From NCBI RefSeq assembly GCF_015277815.1, contig NZ_CP063813.1, forward strand, positions 1,612,001 through 1,676,000: DNA of 64,000 bases, in the 5' to 3' direction. The stretch is from Microbacterium atlanticum (lineage in GTDB: Bacteria > Actinomycetota > Actinomycetes > Actinomycetales > Microbacteriaceae). The position numbers and the translations under genes were made by a program. The notes under the pieces were generated by a model, which was given only the letters and a program-made list of their open reading frames with translations, was not told the origin of the DNA and made no database searches. Of this stretch, positions 54,371 through 64,000 are shown in pieces; position 1 is the stretch's first letter; every line of letters starts with the position of its first letter.

Positions 54371-55078
54371 TCACACCGGCGCGATGAGCTCCGGCGAGTC
54401 GTTGCGGACGTTGCCGACGGCCTTGGACACCTCGTGGTCGTCGAGCGTCTCGGCCAGCGCCGGCGCGGCGTCGATCGCCGCATCGAGCACGTCCCGAACG
54501 TTGTCGGTGGTGGGGTCGAGCCAGGCGTCGGCATGATCGGGGTCGAGGAACAGCGGCATGCGATCATGGATGGAGCCGAGGTGGCCGATCGCGTCGCGCG
54601 TGAGGATCGTGAAGCTCAGCAGCCACCGATCCGGATCGTCGTCGCCTTTCGTCTTGTCGCGCCACCACTCGTACAGGCCGGCGAGGAACAGCGGCTCGCC
54701 ATCGGCCGGATGGATGTAGTGCGGGATCTTCGCACCGTCGACGTTCTTCCACTCGTAGTAGCCCGACGTGGGCACCACGGCGCGGCGCTTCTCGAGCGCG
54801 CCCCGGAACATCGGCTTGTCTTCGAGCTCCTCGGCGCGGGCATTGAACGCGCGCGCCCCGATCTTGGTGTCCTTCGCCCAGGAGGGGATCAGTCCCCAGC
54901 GAGCCGCCTCGAGGCGTCTGGTGGGCGGCTCGCTCTTGGCCGAGTCGAGCACGATCGCCACGCGAGAAGTGGGCGCCACGTTGTACGAGGGCTCGGGAAG
55001 GTCGTCGCCCTCGACGTCGACGCGCAGCACGCCGACGAGGTCGGAACCGGCACTTGCCACCACGAAGCGTCCGCACAT
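54371..55078 (-). CDS. SOS response-associated peptidase (YedK/HMCES family)
   Basis: 235 residues. MCGRF gives the N-terminal catalytic Cys2 after Met removal; YNVAPTS, SGYYEWK (catalytic Glu) and SIHDRMP (catalytic His) complete the SRAP active site. The family covalently caps abasic sites in single-stranded DNA. A leaderless TAGGCT box 6 nt upstream fixes the start. No LexA-type box is visible close by. The neighbours include a putative alkyl-base glycosylase and an AidB-like protein. Confidence 0.95.
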   Translation of the reverse strand: MCGRFVVASAGSDLVGVLRVDVEGDDLPEPSYNVAPTSRVAIVLDSAKSEPPTRRLEAARWGLIPSWAKDTKIGARAFNARAEELEDKPMFRGALEKRRAVVPTSGYYEWKNVDGAKIPHYIHPADGEPLFLAGLYEWWRDKTKGDDDPDRWLLSFTILTRDAIGHLGSIHDRMPLFLDPDHADAWLDPTTDNVRDVLDAAIDAAPALAETLDDHEVSKAVGNVRNDSPELIAPV

Positions 55079-55084
55079 GCGGCC

Positions 55085-55090
55085 AGCCTA
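55085..55090 (-). promoter_or_regulatory. -10 box TAGGCT, leaderless start of the YedK/HMCES gene
   Basis: TAGGCT on the minus strand ends 6 nt before the ATG at 55078. Confidence 0.6.
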
Positions 55091-55120
55091 CGCGCGGGCC
55101 CGGACGTCGGCGCGGACCGG

Positions 55121-56176
55121 TCAGGCCTCGATCGCGCCGCCGCTGCCGACGACGCCGACGCCTTCGAGGCGCTCGAGCAGGCCGGCGCCGTCATCGTCGC
55201 TGACCCACGGCACGGCGGCCGCGGCGTGGTCGTTGACGGCGGTGCGGCCGCCGGCCAGCACGGCCTCGGCAGGGGTCAGGCGTCTGATGGCGACCGCGAC
55301 GACCCGCGAGGGATGCTCGTCGGTGAAGGTCGTGTAGATCTCGTCGTCGTGCTGGCCGTCGTCGCCGATGAGCAGCCACCGGACGTGCGGGAACTCGACC
55401 GCCAGGCGCCGGAGGTTGGAAAGCTTGTGCGCCTTCCCGCTGCGGAACCAGCGATCGTGGGTCGGCCCCCAGTCGGTGAGCAGGAGCGCGCCCGGCGGGA
55501 AGACATGCCTGCTCAGGAAGCGGATGAGCGTGGGAGCGATGTTCCACGCTCCCGTGGAGAGGTAGATCAACGGCGCGCCCGGATTCTCGCGCACGACGCG
55601 CTCCATCAGCACCGCCATCCCGGGGACCGGCTGCCGGGCGTGCTCGTTGACCACGAACGAGTTCCACGCGGCCAGCAGCGGGCGCGGCAGCGCGGTGACC
55701 ATGACGGTGTCGTCGACATCCGACACGATGCCGAACCGGACGTCGGAGCCGACGACGAAGGTGCGCGTCTCCACCGGTTCGCCGCCCTCCACCGACATCG
55801 TGAAGGTCTGCCAGCCCGGCTCGAGCTTCGCCGGAAGCCGTGTGTCGATCACGCCACCGCGGTCTGCGACCACCTCGTGGTCGACCCCGCCGATCGACAC
55901 GGTCACCTGCGCGTAGCCGATCGGCACGGCGACGAAGCTGCGCCAGCCGCGGACGGGGGCATACTCCCCGGACTCGCTCGTCTTCACCGGCGGCGCGATC
56001 ATCACCCTGCCGAGGACGCGCACCCAGTCGGGACCGGCGTAGCCCGGGAACGGCGCGACCGTGGGCGTCTGCCCGCGCCGGCGAGCGCGGCGCTCGCGCC
56101 AGGCATGGAAGCGGTACTCCAGGCGAGCGAACCACAGCACCTTGGCGCGCTCGGACGGGGTATCGGTGGCAGACAC
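55121..56176 (-). CDS. App1-family phosphatidate phosphatase (DUF2183)
   Basis: 351 residues. The HAD-like motif DVDDT at about 151-155 (FGIVSDVDDTVMVTALP) provides the catalytic Asp pair; LIYLSTGAWNIAP and LLIGDDGQHDDEIY supply the later motifs. Yeast App1 dephosphorylates phosphatidate; the bacterial substrate is likely a phospholipid or nucleotide but unproven. The GTG start lies just after a GAGGAG that overlaps the stop of the DedA gene (4-base gap); the spacing is too short for a normal Shine-Dalgarno, so re-initiation after DedA is likely. Confidence 0.85.
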   Translation of the reverse strand: MSATDTPSERAKVLWFARLEYRFHAWRERRARRRGQTPTVAPFPGYAGPDWVRVLGRVMIAPPVKTSESGEYAPVRGWRSFVAVPIGYAQVTVSIGGVDHEVVADRGGVIDTRLPAKLEPGWQTFTMSVEGGEPVETRTFVVGSDVRFGIVSDVDDTVMVTALPRPLLAAWNSFVVNEHARQPVPGMAVLMERVVRENPGAPLIYLSTGAWNIAPTLIRFLSRHVFPPGALLLTDWGPTHDRWFRSGKAHKLSNLRRLAVEFPHVRWLLIGDDGQHDDEIYTTFTDEHPSRVVAVAIRRLTPAEAVLAGGRTAVNDHAAAAVPWVSDDDGAGLLERLEGVGVVGSGGAIEA

Positions 56177-56180
56177 CTCC

Positions 56181-56858
56181 TCAGTCTTCCACGTCCGCCA
56201 CCGCCGGTCGGTCGGGGCCGTCGTGTTCGAGGTGCTTCCGCTCGGCCCGCTCGATCACCTTCTTGCTGAGGAACACCAGCGCCAGGAAGAGCAGGATGAC
56301 CACGACGAAGATGTAGCCGGCGTAGTGCAGCTGGTCGGCCAGCTCGCGATAGGTGCCCGCAGCGAGCGCCGCGACGGAGATGTAGAGCGTCGACCAGATG
56401 ACACACGCCGGGATCGTCCATGCCAGGAACCGCCGGTAGGGGAATCCGCTCATCCCGACCGTGAGCGGCACCAGCGAGTGCAGCACAGGCAGGAAGCGGG
56501 AGATGAAGATCGCGGGCCCGCCCCGCCGCCGGAGGTAGCGCTCGGAACGCGCCCAGTTCTCCTCGCCGATGCGGCGGCCGAGCCGGGAATGACGGATCCT
56601 GGGGCCGAGGAAACGTCCCAGCCCGAACCCGATGCTCTCGCCTGCCAGCGCGCCCAGGACGACCGCGATCCCGAGCAGCACACCCTCGGCGAGCGAGGCC
56701 ACCGCGGTCCCCGCGACGATGACGATGGTGTCGCCGGGCACCACGAGTCCGATCAGCACGCTGGTCTCGAGCATGACGGCGACACCGGCGAGGAGAGTCC
56801 TGACGATCGGATCGACGCTCTGAACCGCGTCGAGGAGCCACGTCAGGAACTCGTTCAC
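56181..56858 (-). CDS. DedA-family (SNARE-associated) membrane protein
   Basis: 225 residues with about five hydrophobic segments. LETSVLIGLVVPGDTIVIVAGTAV and GESIGFGLGRFLGPRI, followed by RRRGGPAIFISRFLPVLHSLVPLTVGMSGFPYRRF, are the DedA/VTT-domain signature with its conserved R and P. The family includes undecaprenyl-phosphate and phospholipid flippases. Leaderless promoter with TAGGCT 6 nt upstream. Translation is coupled to the App1 gene downstream. The two proteins may act on membrane lipids together. Confidence 0.93.
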   Translation of the reverse strand: MNEFLTWLLDAVQSVDPIVRTLLAGVAVMLETSVLIGLVVPGDTIVIVAGTAVASLAEGVLLGIAVVLGALAGESIGFGLGRFLGPRIRHSRLGRRIGEENWARSERYLRRRGGPAIFISRFLPVLHSLVPLTVGMSGFPYRRFLAWTIPACVIWSTLYISVAALAAGTYRELADQLHYAGYIFVVVILLFLALVFLSKKVIERAERKHLEHDGPDRPAVADVED

Positions 56859-56864
56859 GCCACG

Positions 56865-56870
56865 AGCCTA
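56865..56870 (-). promoter_or_regulatory. -10 box TAGGCT, leaderless start of dedA
   Basis: TAGGCT on the minus strand ends 6 nt before the GTG at 56858. The pabB -10 box lies only 18 bases away on the other strand, so the two promoters are divergent and overlapping. Confidence 0.6.
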
Positions 56871-56888
56871 GAGCTCCGGCAGCCCCTC

Positions 56889-56894
56889 TAACCT
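56889..56894 (+). promoter_or_regulatory. -10 box TAACCT, leaderless start of pabB
   Basis: TAACCT ends 6 nt before the ATG at 56901. Confidence 0.55.
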
Positions 56895-56900
56895 GGGAAC

Positions 56901-58217
56901 ATGTCGGACCGGCTGGACGTTGCAGAACTCGCAGAATGGGTGGATCCGGCATCCGTCTTCGCGTCGGTGTTCGCGGCCGAGGCGCACGCGTTCTGGCTGG
57001 ACGCCGGGCCCGGCGCCGGCGACGGCTGGAGCTGGATGGGCTCTGGGCGGCCCGACGATCCGGCCGTCGTGCGCGAGCGCGTCTGCCGCCGGGCACGGGG
57101 CGGCGACGTCGGCGGCAGTCCGTTCCGCGGCGGCTGGGTCGGCTGGATCGGCTACGACGACGCCGCCGCACGTGCGGGCGCGCCGTCCGTCCGCGACGAC
57201 GACGGCGTCCCCCGGGAACGGTGGCTCCGCGTCGCACGACTTCTCGCGTTCGACCACGCCCGCCGCCGCGTGCACGCTCTCGCGGCGCCGGACGAACTGC
57301 CGCAGCTGATCGCGGCCGTCGCGGAGAGCGCGGACGCCGCGCCGCCGCGCCGTTCGGGCCGCCACGGGGCGGCGCGCTGCCGGCACACGCCCGACCAGTA
57401 CGCGGCGCTGATCGAGCGCTGCCGCGACGCGATCCGCGACGGCGATGCCTACCAGCTGTGCCTGACGACGCGGTTCGAGGTCGAGGCATCCGTCGATCCC
57501 GTGGAGGCGTACGCCCGGCTGCGGTCTGCGACCCCGGCCCATCACGGCGGATTCATCCGCTCCGCAGACGCCGCACTGCTGAGTGCGAGCCCGGAGCGCT
57601 TCCTCCAGGTTGAGCCCGCGGACGACGGGTCGCGCGTCGTGCGCACCCGGCCCATCAAGGGCACCCGCCCCCGCGGTACCGACGCCGCGGAGGATGCGGC
57701 GCTGGCGACGGAGCTGCGCGAGAGCGAGAAGGAGCGCGCCGAGAACGTCATGATCGTCGACCTGATGCGCAACGACCTCTCGCGGGTGTGCAAGCCGGGA
57801 ACGGTCGGCGTGGACGCGCTCCTGGAGGTGGAGTCCTACCCCGCGGTGCATCAGCTGGTCAGCACGGTCTCGGGAACGCTTGCGCCCGGCACGACGGTCG
57901 GCGACCTGCTGGACGCCACCTTCCCCGCGGGGTCCATGACCGGCGCCCCGAAGCTGTCGGCGATGACGATCCTCCATCGGCTGGAAGCAGCGCCCCGGGG
58001 CGTCTTCTCGGGCTGCTTCGGGTGGGTCGGCGACGACGGCGCCCTCGACCTGGCGATGGTCATCCGATCGATCGTGGTGCGTCCGGGGGGCGCCTACGTC
58101 GGGGCGGGCGGGGGCATCACGTGGCGATCGGATGCCGCAGCCGAAGTGGCAGAGGTCGGCATCAAGGCGCGGGGCCCGCTGGCGGCGCTCGGGGCGGAGC
58201 TGCCGCCCGGCTGGTGA
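56901..58217 (+). CDS. pabB: Aminodeoxychorismate synthase component I-like chorismate-binding enzyme
   Basis: 438 residues. The C-terminal chorismate-binding domain starts near 140 ([19 protein letters not shown]) with [11 protein letters not shown] (about 249-258), [11 protein letters not shown] and [11 protein letters not shown]. The Lys of PIKGT is the residue that distinguishes PabB-type ADC synthases from TrpE. It makes aminodeoxychorismate for folate, together with a PabA glutaminase not seen here. Promoter leaderless. Confusion with isochorismate synthase or TrpE is possible but less likely. Confidence 0.85.
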   Translation: MSDRLDVAELAEWVDPASVFASVFAAEAHAFWLDAGPGAGDGWSWMGSGRPDDPAVVRERVCRRARGGDVGGSPFRGGWVGWIGYDDAAARAGAPSVRDDDGVPRERWLRVARLLAFDHARRRVHALAAPDELPQLIAAVAESADAAPPRRSGRHGAARCRHTPDQYAALIERCRDAIRDGDAYQLCLTTRFEVEASVDPVEAYARLRSATPAHHGGFIRSADAALLSASPERFLQVEPADDGSRVVRTRPIKGTRPRGTDAAEDAALATELRESEKERAENVMIVDLMRNDLSRVCKPGTVGVDALLEVESYPAVHQLVSTVSGTLAPGTTVGDLLDATFPAGSMTGAPKLSAMTILHRLEAAPRGVFSGCFGWVGDDGALDLAMVIRSIVVRPGGAYVGAGGGITWRSDAAAEVAEVGIKARGPLAALGAELPPGW

Positions 58218-58231
58218 GCACGTCGTTCCGC

Positions 58232-58312
58232 TACCCTGGAACACGCGCTTCGCGCGCTGAGACCTGCGTCTCAGCCCCTCCCATGATTGGTACTTCCCCC
58301 GTGAGCCAGACC
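58232..58312 (+). promoter_or_regulatory. Promoter and structured leader of leuS
   Basis: -10 TACCCT (58232-58237), start near 58244. The leader contains a GC hairpin at about 58244-58257 and then a perfect 8-bp hairpin GCTGAGAC-CTGC-GTCTCAGC (58256-58275). It is followed by a C-rich stretch and no visible Shine-Dalgarno. No T-box sequence is present. Confidence 0.45.
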
Positions 58313-60883
<2,571 letters not shown>

Positions 60884-60926
60884 GCCTCCTCCCCAGCAGC
60901 GCGTCGTCCCGAGCTCTGCACAGAGC

Positions 60927-60947
60927 CGCCCGGAGCCTGCCCGGGCG
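60927..60947 (+). terminator. Terminator after leuS
   Basis: CGCCCGG/CCGGGCG, a 7-bp perfect stem with a 7-base loop, 43 bases after the leuS stop. Confidence 0.55.
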
Positions 60948-60961
60948 CCCCGCAGGCCTCA

Positions 60962-60967
60962 TAGCTT
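60962..60967 (+). promoter_or_regulatory. -10 box TAGCTT, leaderless start of comEA
   Basis: TAGCTT ends 6 nt before the GTG at 60974. Confidence 0.5.
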
Positions 60968-60973
60968 TGGCCC

Positions 60974-61594
60974 GTGACAGCCGGCGCTCGTGACGACCCG
61001 GAGCAGCCGCCGGGTGCGGACGCGCGTCGGCGATTCGGAACCGGCGCGGTGGTGGTCATCGTCCTGGCGGCACTGGCGATCACCGTCGCCGTCGGCATCG
61101 TGCGCGGCGCCATGACGCCGGTGGACGAGATCGAGGTCCATCCCTCGCCGGTCGCGACGGCGGGTCCTGCCGGCAGGCTCTACCTCCACGTCTCGGGCGC
61201 GGTGCGCGAGCCGGGGCTCTACGTCCTCCCGCCCGGCGCCCGCGTCGTGGACGCCATCGCCGCCGCGGGCGGGTTCGCCGACGACGCGGCGCGCGACGGG
61301 GTCAATCTCGCGCGGACCGTGGGCGATGGCGAGCAGCTGGCGGTGCCGCGTCAGGGTGAAGCCGCCCCGGCGACGCCGGCGGCGCCGGGGGAGTCACCAG
61401 ACGGCCGCGTCGACCTCAACAAAGCCGATGCGACGCTCCTCGAGACGCTTCCGCGCATCGGGCCGGCGCTCGCAGAGCGCATCATCGCATGGCGCGACGA
61501 CAACGGCGGCTTCACCAGCGTGGAGGATCTGCTGGCCGTACCGGGGATCGGCGACACCGTGCTGGAGTCCCTGCGGGATCTGGTGACGGTGTGA
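60974..61594 (+). CDS. comEA: ComEA-family helix-hairpin-helix DNA-binding protein
   Basis: 206 residues. An N-terminal membrane anchor (about 23-45) is followed by a SLBB domain (LYLHVSGAVREPGLYVLPPGARVVDAIAAAGG) and a C-terminal helix-hairpin-helix pair (VDLNKADATLLETLPRIGPALAERIIAWR ... VPGIGDTVLESL). ComEA binds double-stranded DNA at the membrane and passes it to ComEC. The stop overlaps the comEC start by 4 bases. Whether actinobacteria of this group use it for transformation is unknown. Confidence 0.93.
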   Translation: MTAGARDDPEQPPGADARRRFGTGAVVVIVLAALAITVAVGIVRGAMTPVDEIEVHPSPVATAGPAGRLYLHVSGAVREPGLYVLPPGARVVDAIAAAGGFADDAARDGVNLARTVGDGEQLAVPRQGEAAPATPAAPGESPDGRVDLNKADATLLETLPRIGPALAERIIAWRDDNGGFTSVEDLLAVPGIGDTVLESLRDLVTV

Positions 61595-64000
61595 GGCGAC
61601 CGGGCACGTCGTTGCGCCTCGTCCCGGTCGCGGGTGCCACCTGGGCGGCCGCGGCGGGCGCGATCCTCGCCCCGGCTTCGGCCGGCTGGATCGCGCTGGC
61701 ATGCGCGGTGGCGGCCGCCGCCGGGGTGGTGGCGGCGGCCCGCACCGGTCATCGGGGATCTGCGACCGCAGCGCCGCCTCGACCACGGGCGCGGGCGGGA
61801 TCTCGGATGCCACGGCGTACGGCGCGCGTCGCACTCACGGTGTCCGTGCTCGCCGTCGCGGCAGCCGGCGCGGCCGCGGCGCACGTCGCGGCCGCGGAGC
61901 CGTCTCGCCAGGCCGTCGCGGACCTCGCGCTGGGAGGCGGCCGCGCGGTCGTCGTGCGGGCCGAAGTCGTCGGCAAGGTCGAGCGGCGCGCGGACGGCAC
62001 ACTGGCGTTCCCCGCCCGTGCGACCAGCGTGGCGACCGGCGCCCGCATGCATCCGACGGCCATCGACGTCACGGTGCGAGCGGCACCCGCCGACGTCGAC
62101 CGCCTGCCTGTGCTCGACGTGGGGGCCACCGTGGCGGCGCACGGGACGGCACGGCCGGCGCGGCCGGGGGAGCGAAGCGTCCTGGTCCTGTGGGCATCGC
62201 GCGGGGTCGAGGTCCAGCGGGCGGCCGTGGGCGCAGCCGCGCTCACCGGCGAACTGCGGCGCGGACTCGTCCACGCGACCGAGGGGCTGCCCGGTGCCGG
62301 CGCCGGGCTGGTGCCGGGACTCGCCGTCGGCGACACGTCGGCCGTCTCACCCGGTCTCGACGCCGCGATGAAGCAGTCCTCCCTCTCGCACCTGACGGCC
62401 GTCTCCGGTGCGAACTGCGCCCTGGTGGTCGGCATCGCATTCGGGCTCGCCGCCGCAGCGGGCGCCTCACGCACGCTGCGGGCCGGATGCGCGCTGGCCG
62501 TGCTGCTGGGCTTCGTCGTGCTGGTCACCCCCGAGCCCAGCGTCCTGCGCGCGGCCACCATGGCGGCGATCGCGATGCTGGGTTTGCTTCTCGGACGACC
62601 GGGAGCGGGTATGGGACTGCTGTGCCTGGCGGTGACGCTGCTGCTCGTCTTCGACCCGTGGCTCGCGGCATCGCTCGGATTCGCGCTCTCCGTCGCTGCA
62701 ACCGGTTCGCTCGTGCTGTTCGCGCGGTCCCTGGCATCCGGCCTCGGTCGGCACGTGCCCCGGCCTCTCGCCCTCGCGCTGGCCGTGCCGCTGGCCGCGC
62801 AGCTGGCCTGCGGACCGCTGCTGATCCTGATCGAGCCCACCGTGCCGGTCTACGGCGTGCTCGCCAACCTCCTGGCCGCCCCCGCCGCGCCGGCCGCGAC
62901 AGTGATCGGTCTTCTCGCCTGCCTCAGTGCGCCGCTGCCGTGGTTGCAGTCCGGCCTCGCAGCGCTGGCATGGGTGCCGGCATCATGGATCGCCGCTACG
63001 GCCGAGACGGTCTCGCACCTCCCGGCCGATCAGCTGCCGTGGCTCGAGGGTCCGCCCGGCGCCGCGGCGCTGGCCGTCCTGGGTCTCGCGCTCGGAGCGG
63101 CGATCGCTCTGCCCCGCCACGGAGCCCGGCGACTCCGGGCGATGCGCGCAGGTGCCGTCGTCCTCGTCGCGGCGGTGGCCGGCGGCTGTCTCGGCGCGGG
63201 CGCCCTCGCCTCGGTCGCGGGGCGATGGACCCTGCCGGCCGCGTGGACGATCCTGGCGTGCGATGTCGGGCAGGGCGACGCGGTGCTGGTGCGCTCGGGC
63301 GACGCCGTGGCGCTCGTCGACACCGGTCCGGAACCCGCTGCCCTCGCCGCCTGCCTGTCGCGCGCGGGCGTCGCGCGGATCGACCTGCTCGTGCTGACGC
63401 ACTTCGACCTCGACCACGTCGGTGGCATCGCCGCCGTCCGCGGCCGCGTCGGCACGGTGGTGCACGGCCCCGCCGGCGCCGGTGGCAGCGCCGAGGTCGC
63501 CGCCCTCGAAGCGGCGGGCGCACGCGTCGAGCAGGCGACGGCCGGAATGACGGGCACTCTCGGCGGGGCGAGGTGGCGAGTGCTCTGGCCGCGCGCCGAC
63601 AGCCGCGCCTACCCGGTCGGCAACGATGCGAGCGTGGTGCTCGACGTCCGCGGCGGCGGTGTGCCGCCCACGCTGCTGCTGGGGGACCTGTCGGCCTCCC
63701 CCCAGCGCGCGGTCGTCGCATCCGGGATGCTCGATCCCCCGTACGCGATCGTGAAGGTGGCCCACCACGGCAGCGCCGACCAGCACGGCGAGCTCTACGC
63801 CGCCGCACAGGCCGGCGTCGCCCTCATCACCGTCGGCGTCGACAACGACTACGACCACCCCCGCCCGGAACTCCTCGCCCTCCTCACGGGCGTCGGCGCC
63901 CGGATCGCGCGCACCGACGACGACGGCGCCATCGCGCTGTGGACCACTCCCGACGGGACGGTGGCGCTGTGGGGCGACCGCGGCGACAGGCCGCGGACTC
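61591..64000 (+). CDS. comEC: ComEC/Rec2-family DNA uptake channel (3' end beyond window)
   Basis: At least 803 residues with no stop before the window end. The N-terminal part has two helices and a DUF4131/OB-like region. The Competence domain (about 225-510) carries the signature SSLSHLTAVSGANCALV (about 259-275) and multiple helices. The C-terminal metallo-beta-lactamase domain begins near 560, with THFDLDHVGG (about 603) and VAHHGSADQHG. It forms the membrane channel for single-stranded DNA in transformation. The GTG start overlaps the comEA stop. Confidence 0.93.
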   Translation, partial: MRRPGTSLRLVPVAGATWAAAAGAILAPASAGWIALACAVAAAAGVVAAARTGHRGSATAAPPRPRARAGSRMPRRTARVALTVSVLAVAAAGAAAAHVAAAEPSRQAVADLALGGGRAVVVRAEVVGKVERRADGTLAFPARATSVATGARMHPTAIDVTVRAAPADVDRLPVLDVGATVAAHGTARPARPGERSVLVLWASRGVEVQRAAVGAAALTGELRRGLVHATEGLPGAGAGLVPGLAVGDTSAVSPGLDAAMKQSSLSHLTAVSGANCALVVGIAFGLAAAAGASRTLRAGCALAVLLGFVVLVTPEPSVLRAATMAAIAMLGLLLGRPGAGMGLLCLAVTLLLVFDPWLAASLGFALSVAATGSLVLFARSLASGLGRHVPRPLALALAVPLAAQLACGPLLILIEPTVPVYGVLANLLAAPAAPAATVIGLLACLSAPLPWLQSGLAALAWVPASWIAATAETVSHLPADQLPWLEGPPGAAALAVLGLALGAAIALPRHGARRLRAMRAGAVVLVAAVAGGCLGAGALASVAGRWTLPAAWTILACDVGQGDAVLVRSGDAVALVDTGPEPAALAACLSRAGVARIDLLVLTHFDLDHVGGIAAVRGRVGTVVHGPAGAGGSAEVAALEAAGARVEQATAGMTGTLGGARWRVLWPRADSRAYPVGNDASVVLDVRGGGVPPTLLLGDLSASPQRAVVASGMLDPPYAIVKVAHHGSADQHGELYAAAQAGVALITVGVDNDYDHPRPELLALLTGVGARIARTDDDGAIALWTTPDGTVALWGDRGDRPRT

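Overview
The window is about 70% GC, with dense, mostly non-overlapping genes on both strands and many 4-bp start/stop overlaps. Gene content and order (tig-clpP-clpP-clpX; ileS-folC-DUF4233-ndk; rne-rplU-rpmA-obgE-proB-proA-nadD-rsfS-tRNA-Ala; leuS-comEA-comEC) are those of a high-GC actinobacterium. The family Microbacteriaceae, most likely Microbacterium or a close relative, is my inference from gene order and style. I see no insertion sequence, prophage, CRISPR array or rRNA operon; this looks like ordinary core chromosome with a few accessory genes.

Layout. 1-9.7 kb: the 3' end of an Fpg/Nei DNA glycosylase, a PaiB-like FMN protein coupled to an amidohydrolase, a sensor kinase/response regulator pair, Dps, an OafA-type acyltransferase with an SGNH domain, a gamma-carbonic-anhydrase-like protein, an alpha/beta hydrolase and tRNA-Gly. 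9.8-14.8 kb: an NTF2-like protein, tRNA-Pro, and the protein quality-control block tig, clpP1, clpP2, clpX. 14.9-23.5 kb: accessory enzymes (a beta-lactamase-fold protein, a hot-dog-like protein, a methyltransferase, a hydrolase-LuxR fusion, an M3 peptidase) and an ArsR-small protein-MFS operon with a visible triple operator. 23.5-36.5 kb: valS, a large membrane protein, an MHS-type transporter, T-box-controlled ileS, folC, a DUF4233 protein, ndk and a VKOR protein. 36.8-47.7 kb: RNase E/G, a glycosyltransferase, a DUF4031 protein, L21, L27, Obg, proline biosynthesis (proB, proA), nadD, a repeat-containing membrane protein, rsfS and tRNA-Ala. 47.8-64 kb: a VOC protein, a PQQ-type sugar dehydrogenase lipoprotein, a zinc metallopeptidase, an AidB-like flavoprotein, a NagZ-like lipoprotein, a putative 3-methyladenine glycosylase, a YedK/HMCES protein, an App1 phosphatase, DedA, PabB, leuS, comEA, and comEC running off the end.

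How genes work together. Trigger factor and the ClpXP1P2 protease form a proteostasis block with ClgR-like sites upstream of clpP1 and clpX. ileS is preceded by a complete T-box leader with an Ile ATC specifier, while valS and leuS have none. Several DNA-damage functions (Nei, AidB-like, 3-methyladenine glycosylase-like, YedK/HMCES, Dps) lie in the window, three of them within 5 kb.

The most striking general signals are two. At least sixteen genes have a TANNNT-like -10 box ending 6-7 nt before the start codon, which means leaderless transcripts. The heptamer GGATGCC/GGCATCC recurs unusually often on both strands, including as inverted pairs that form the stem of the tig terminator and a stem of the ileS T-box leader.
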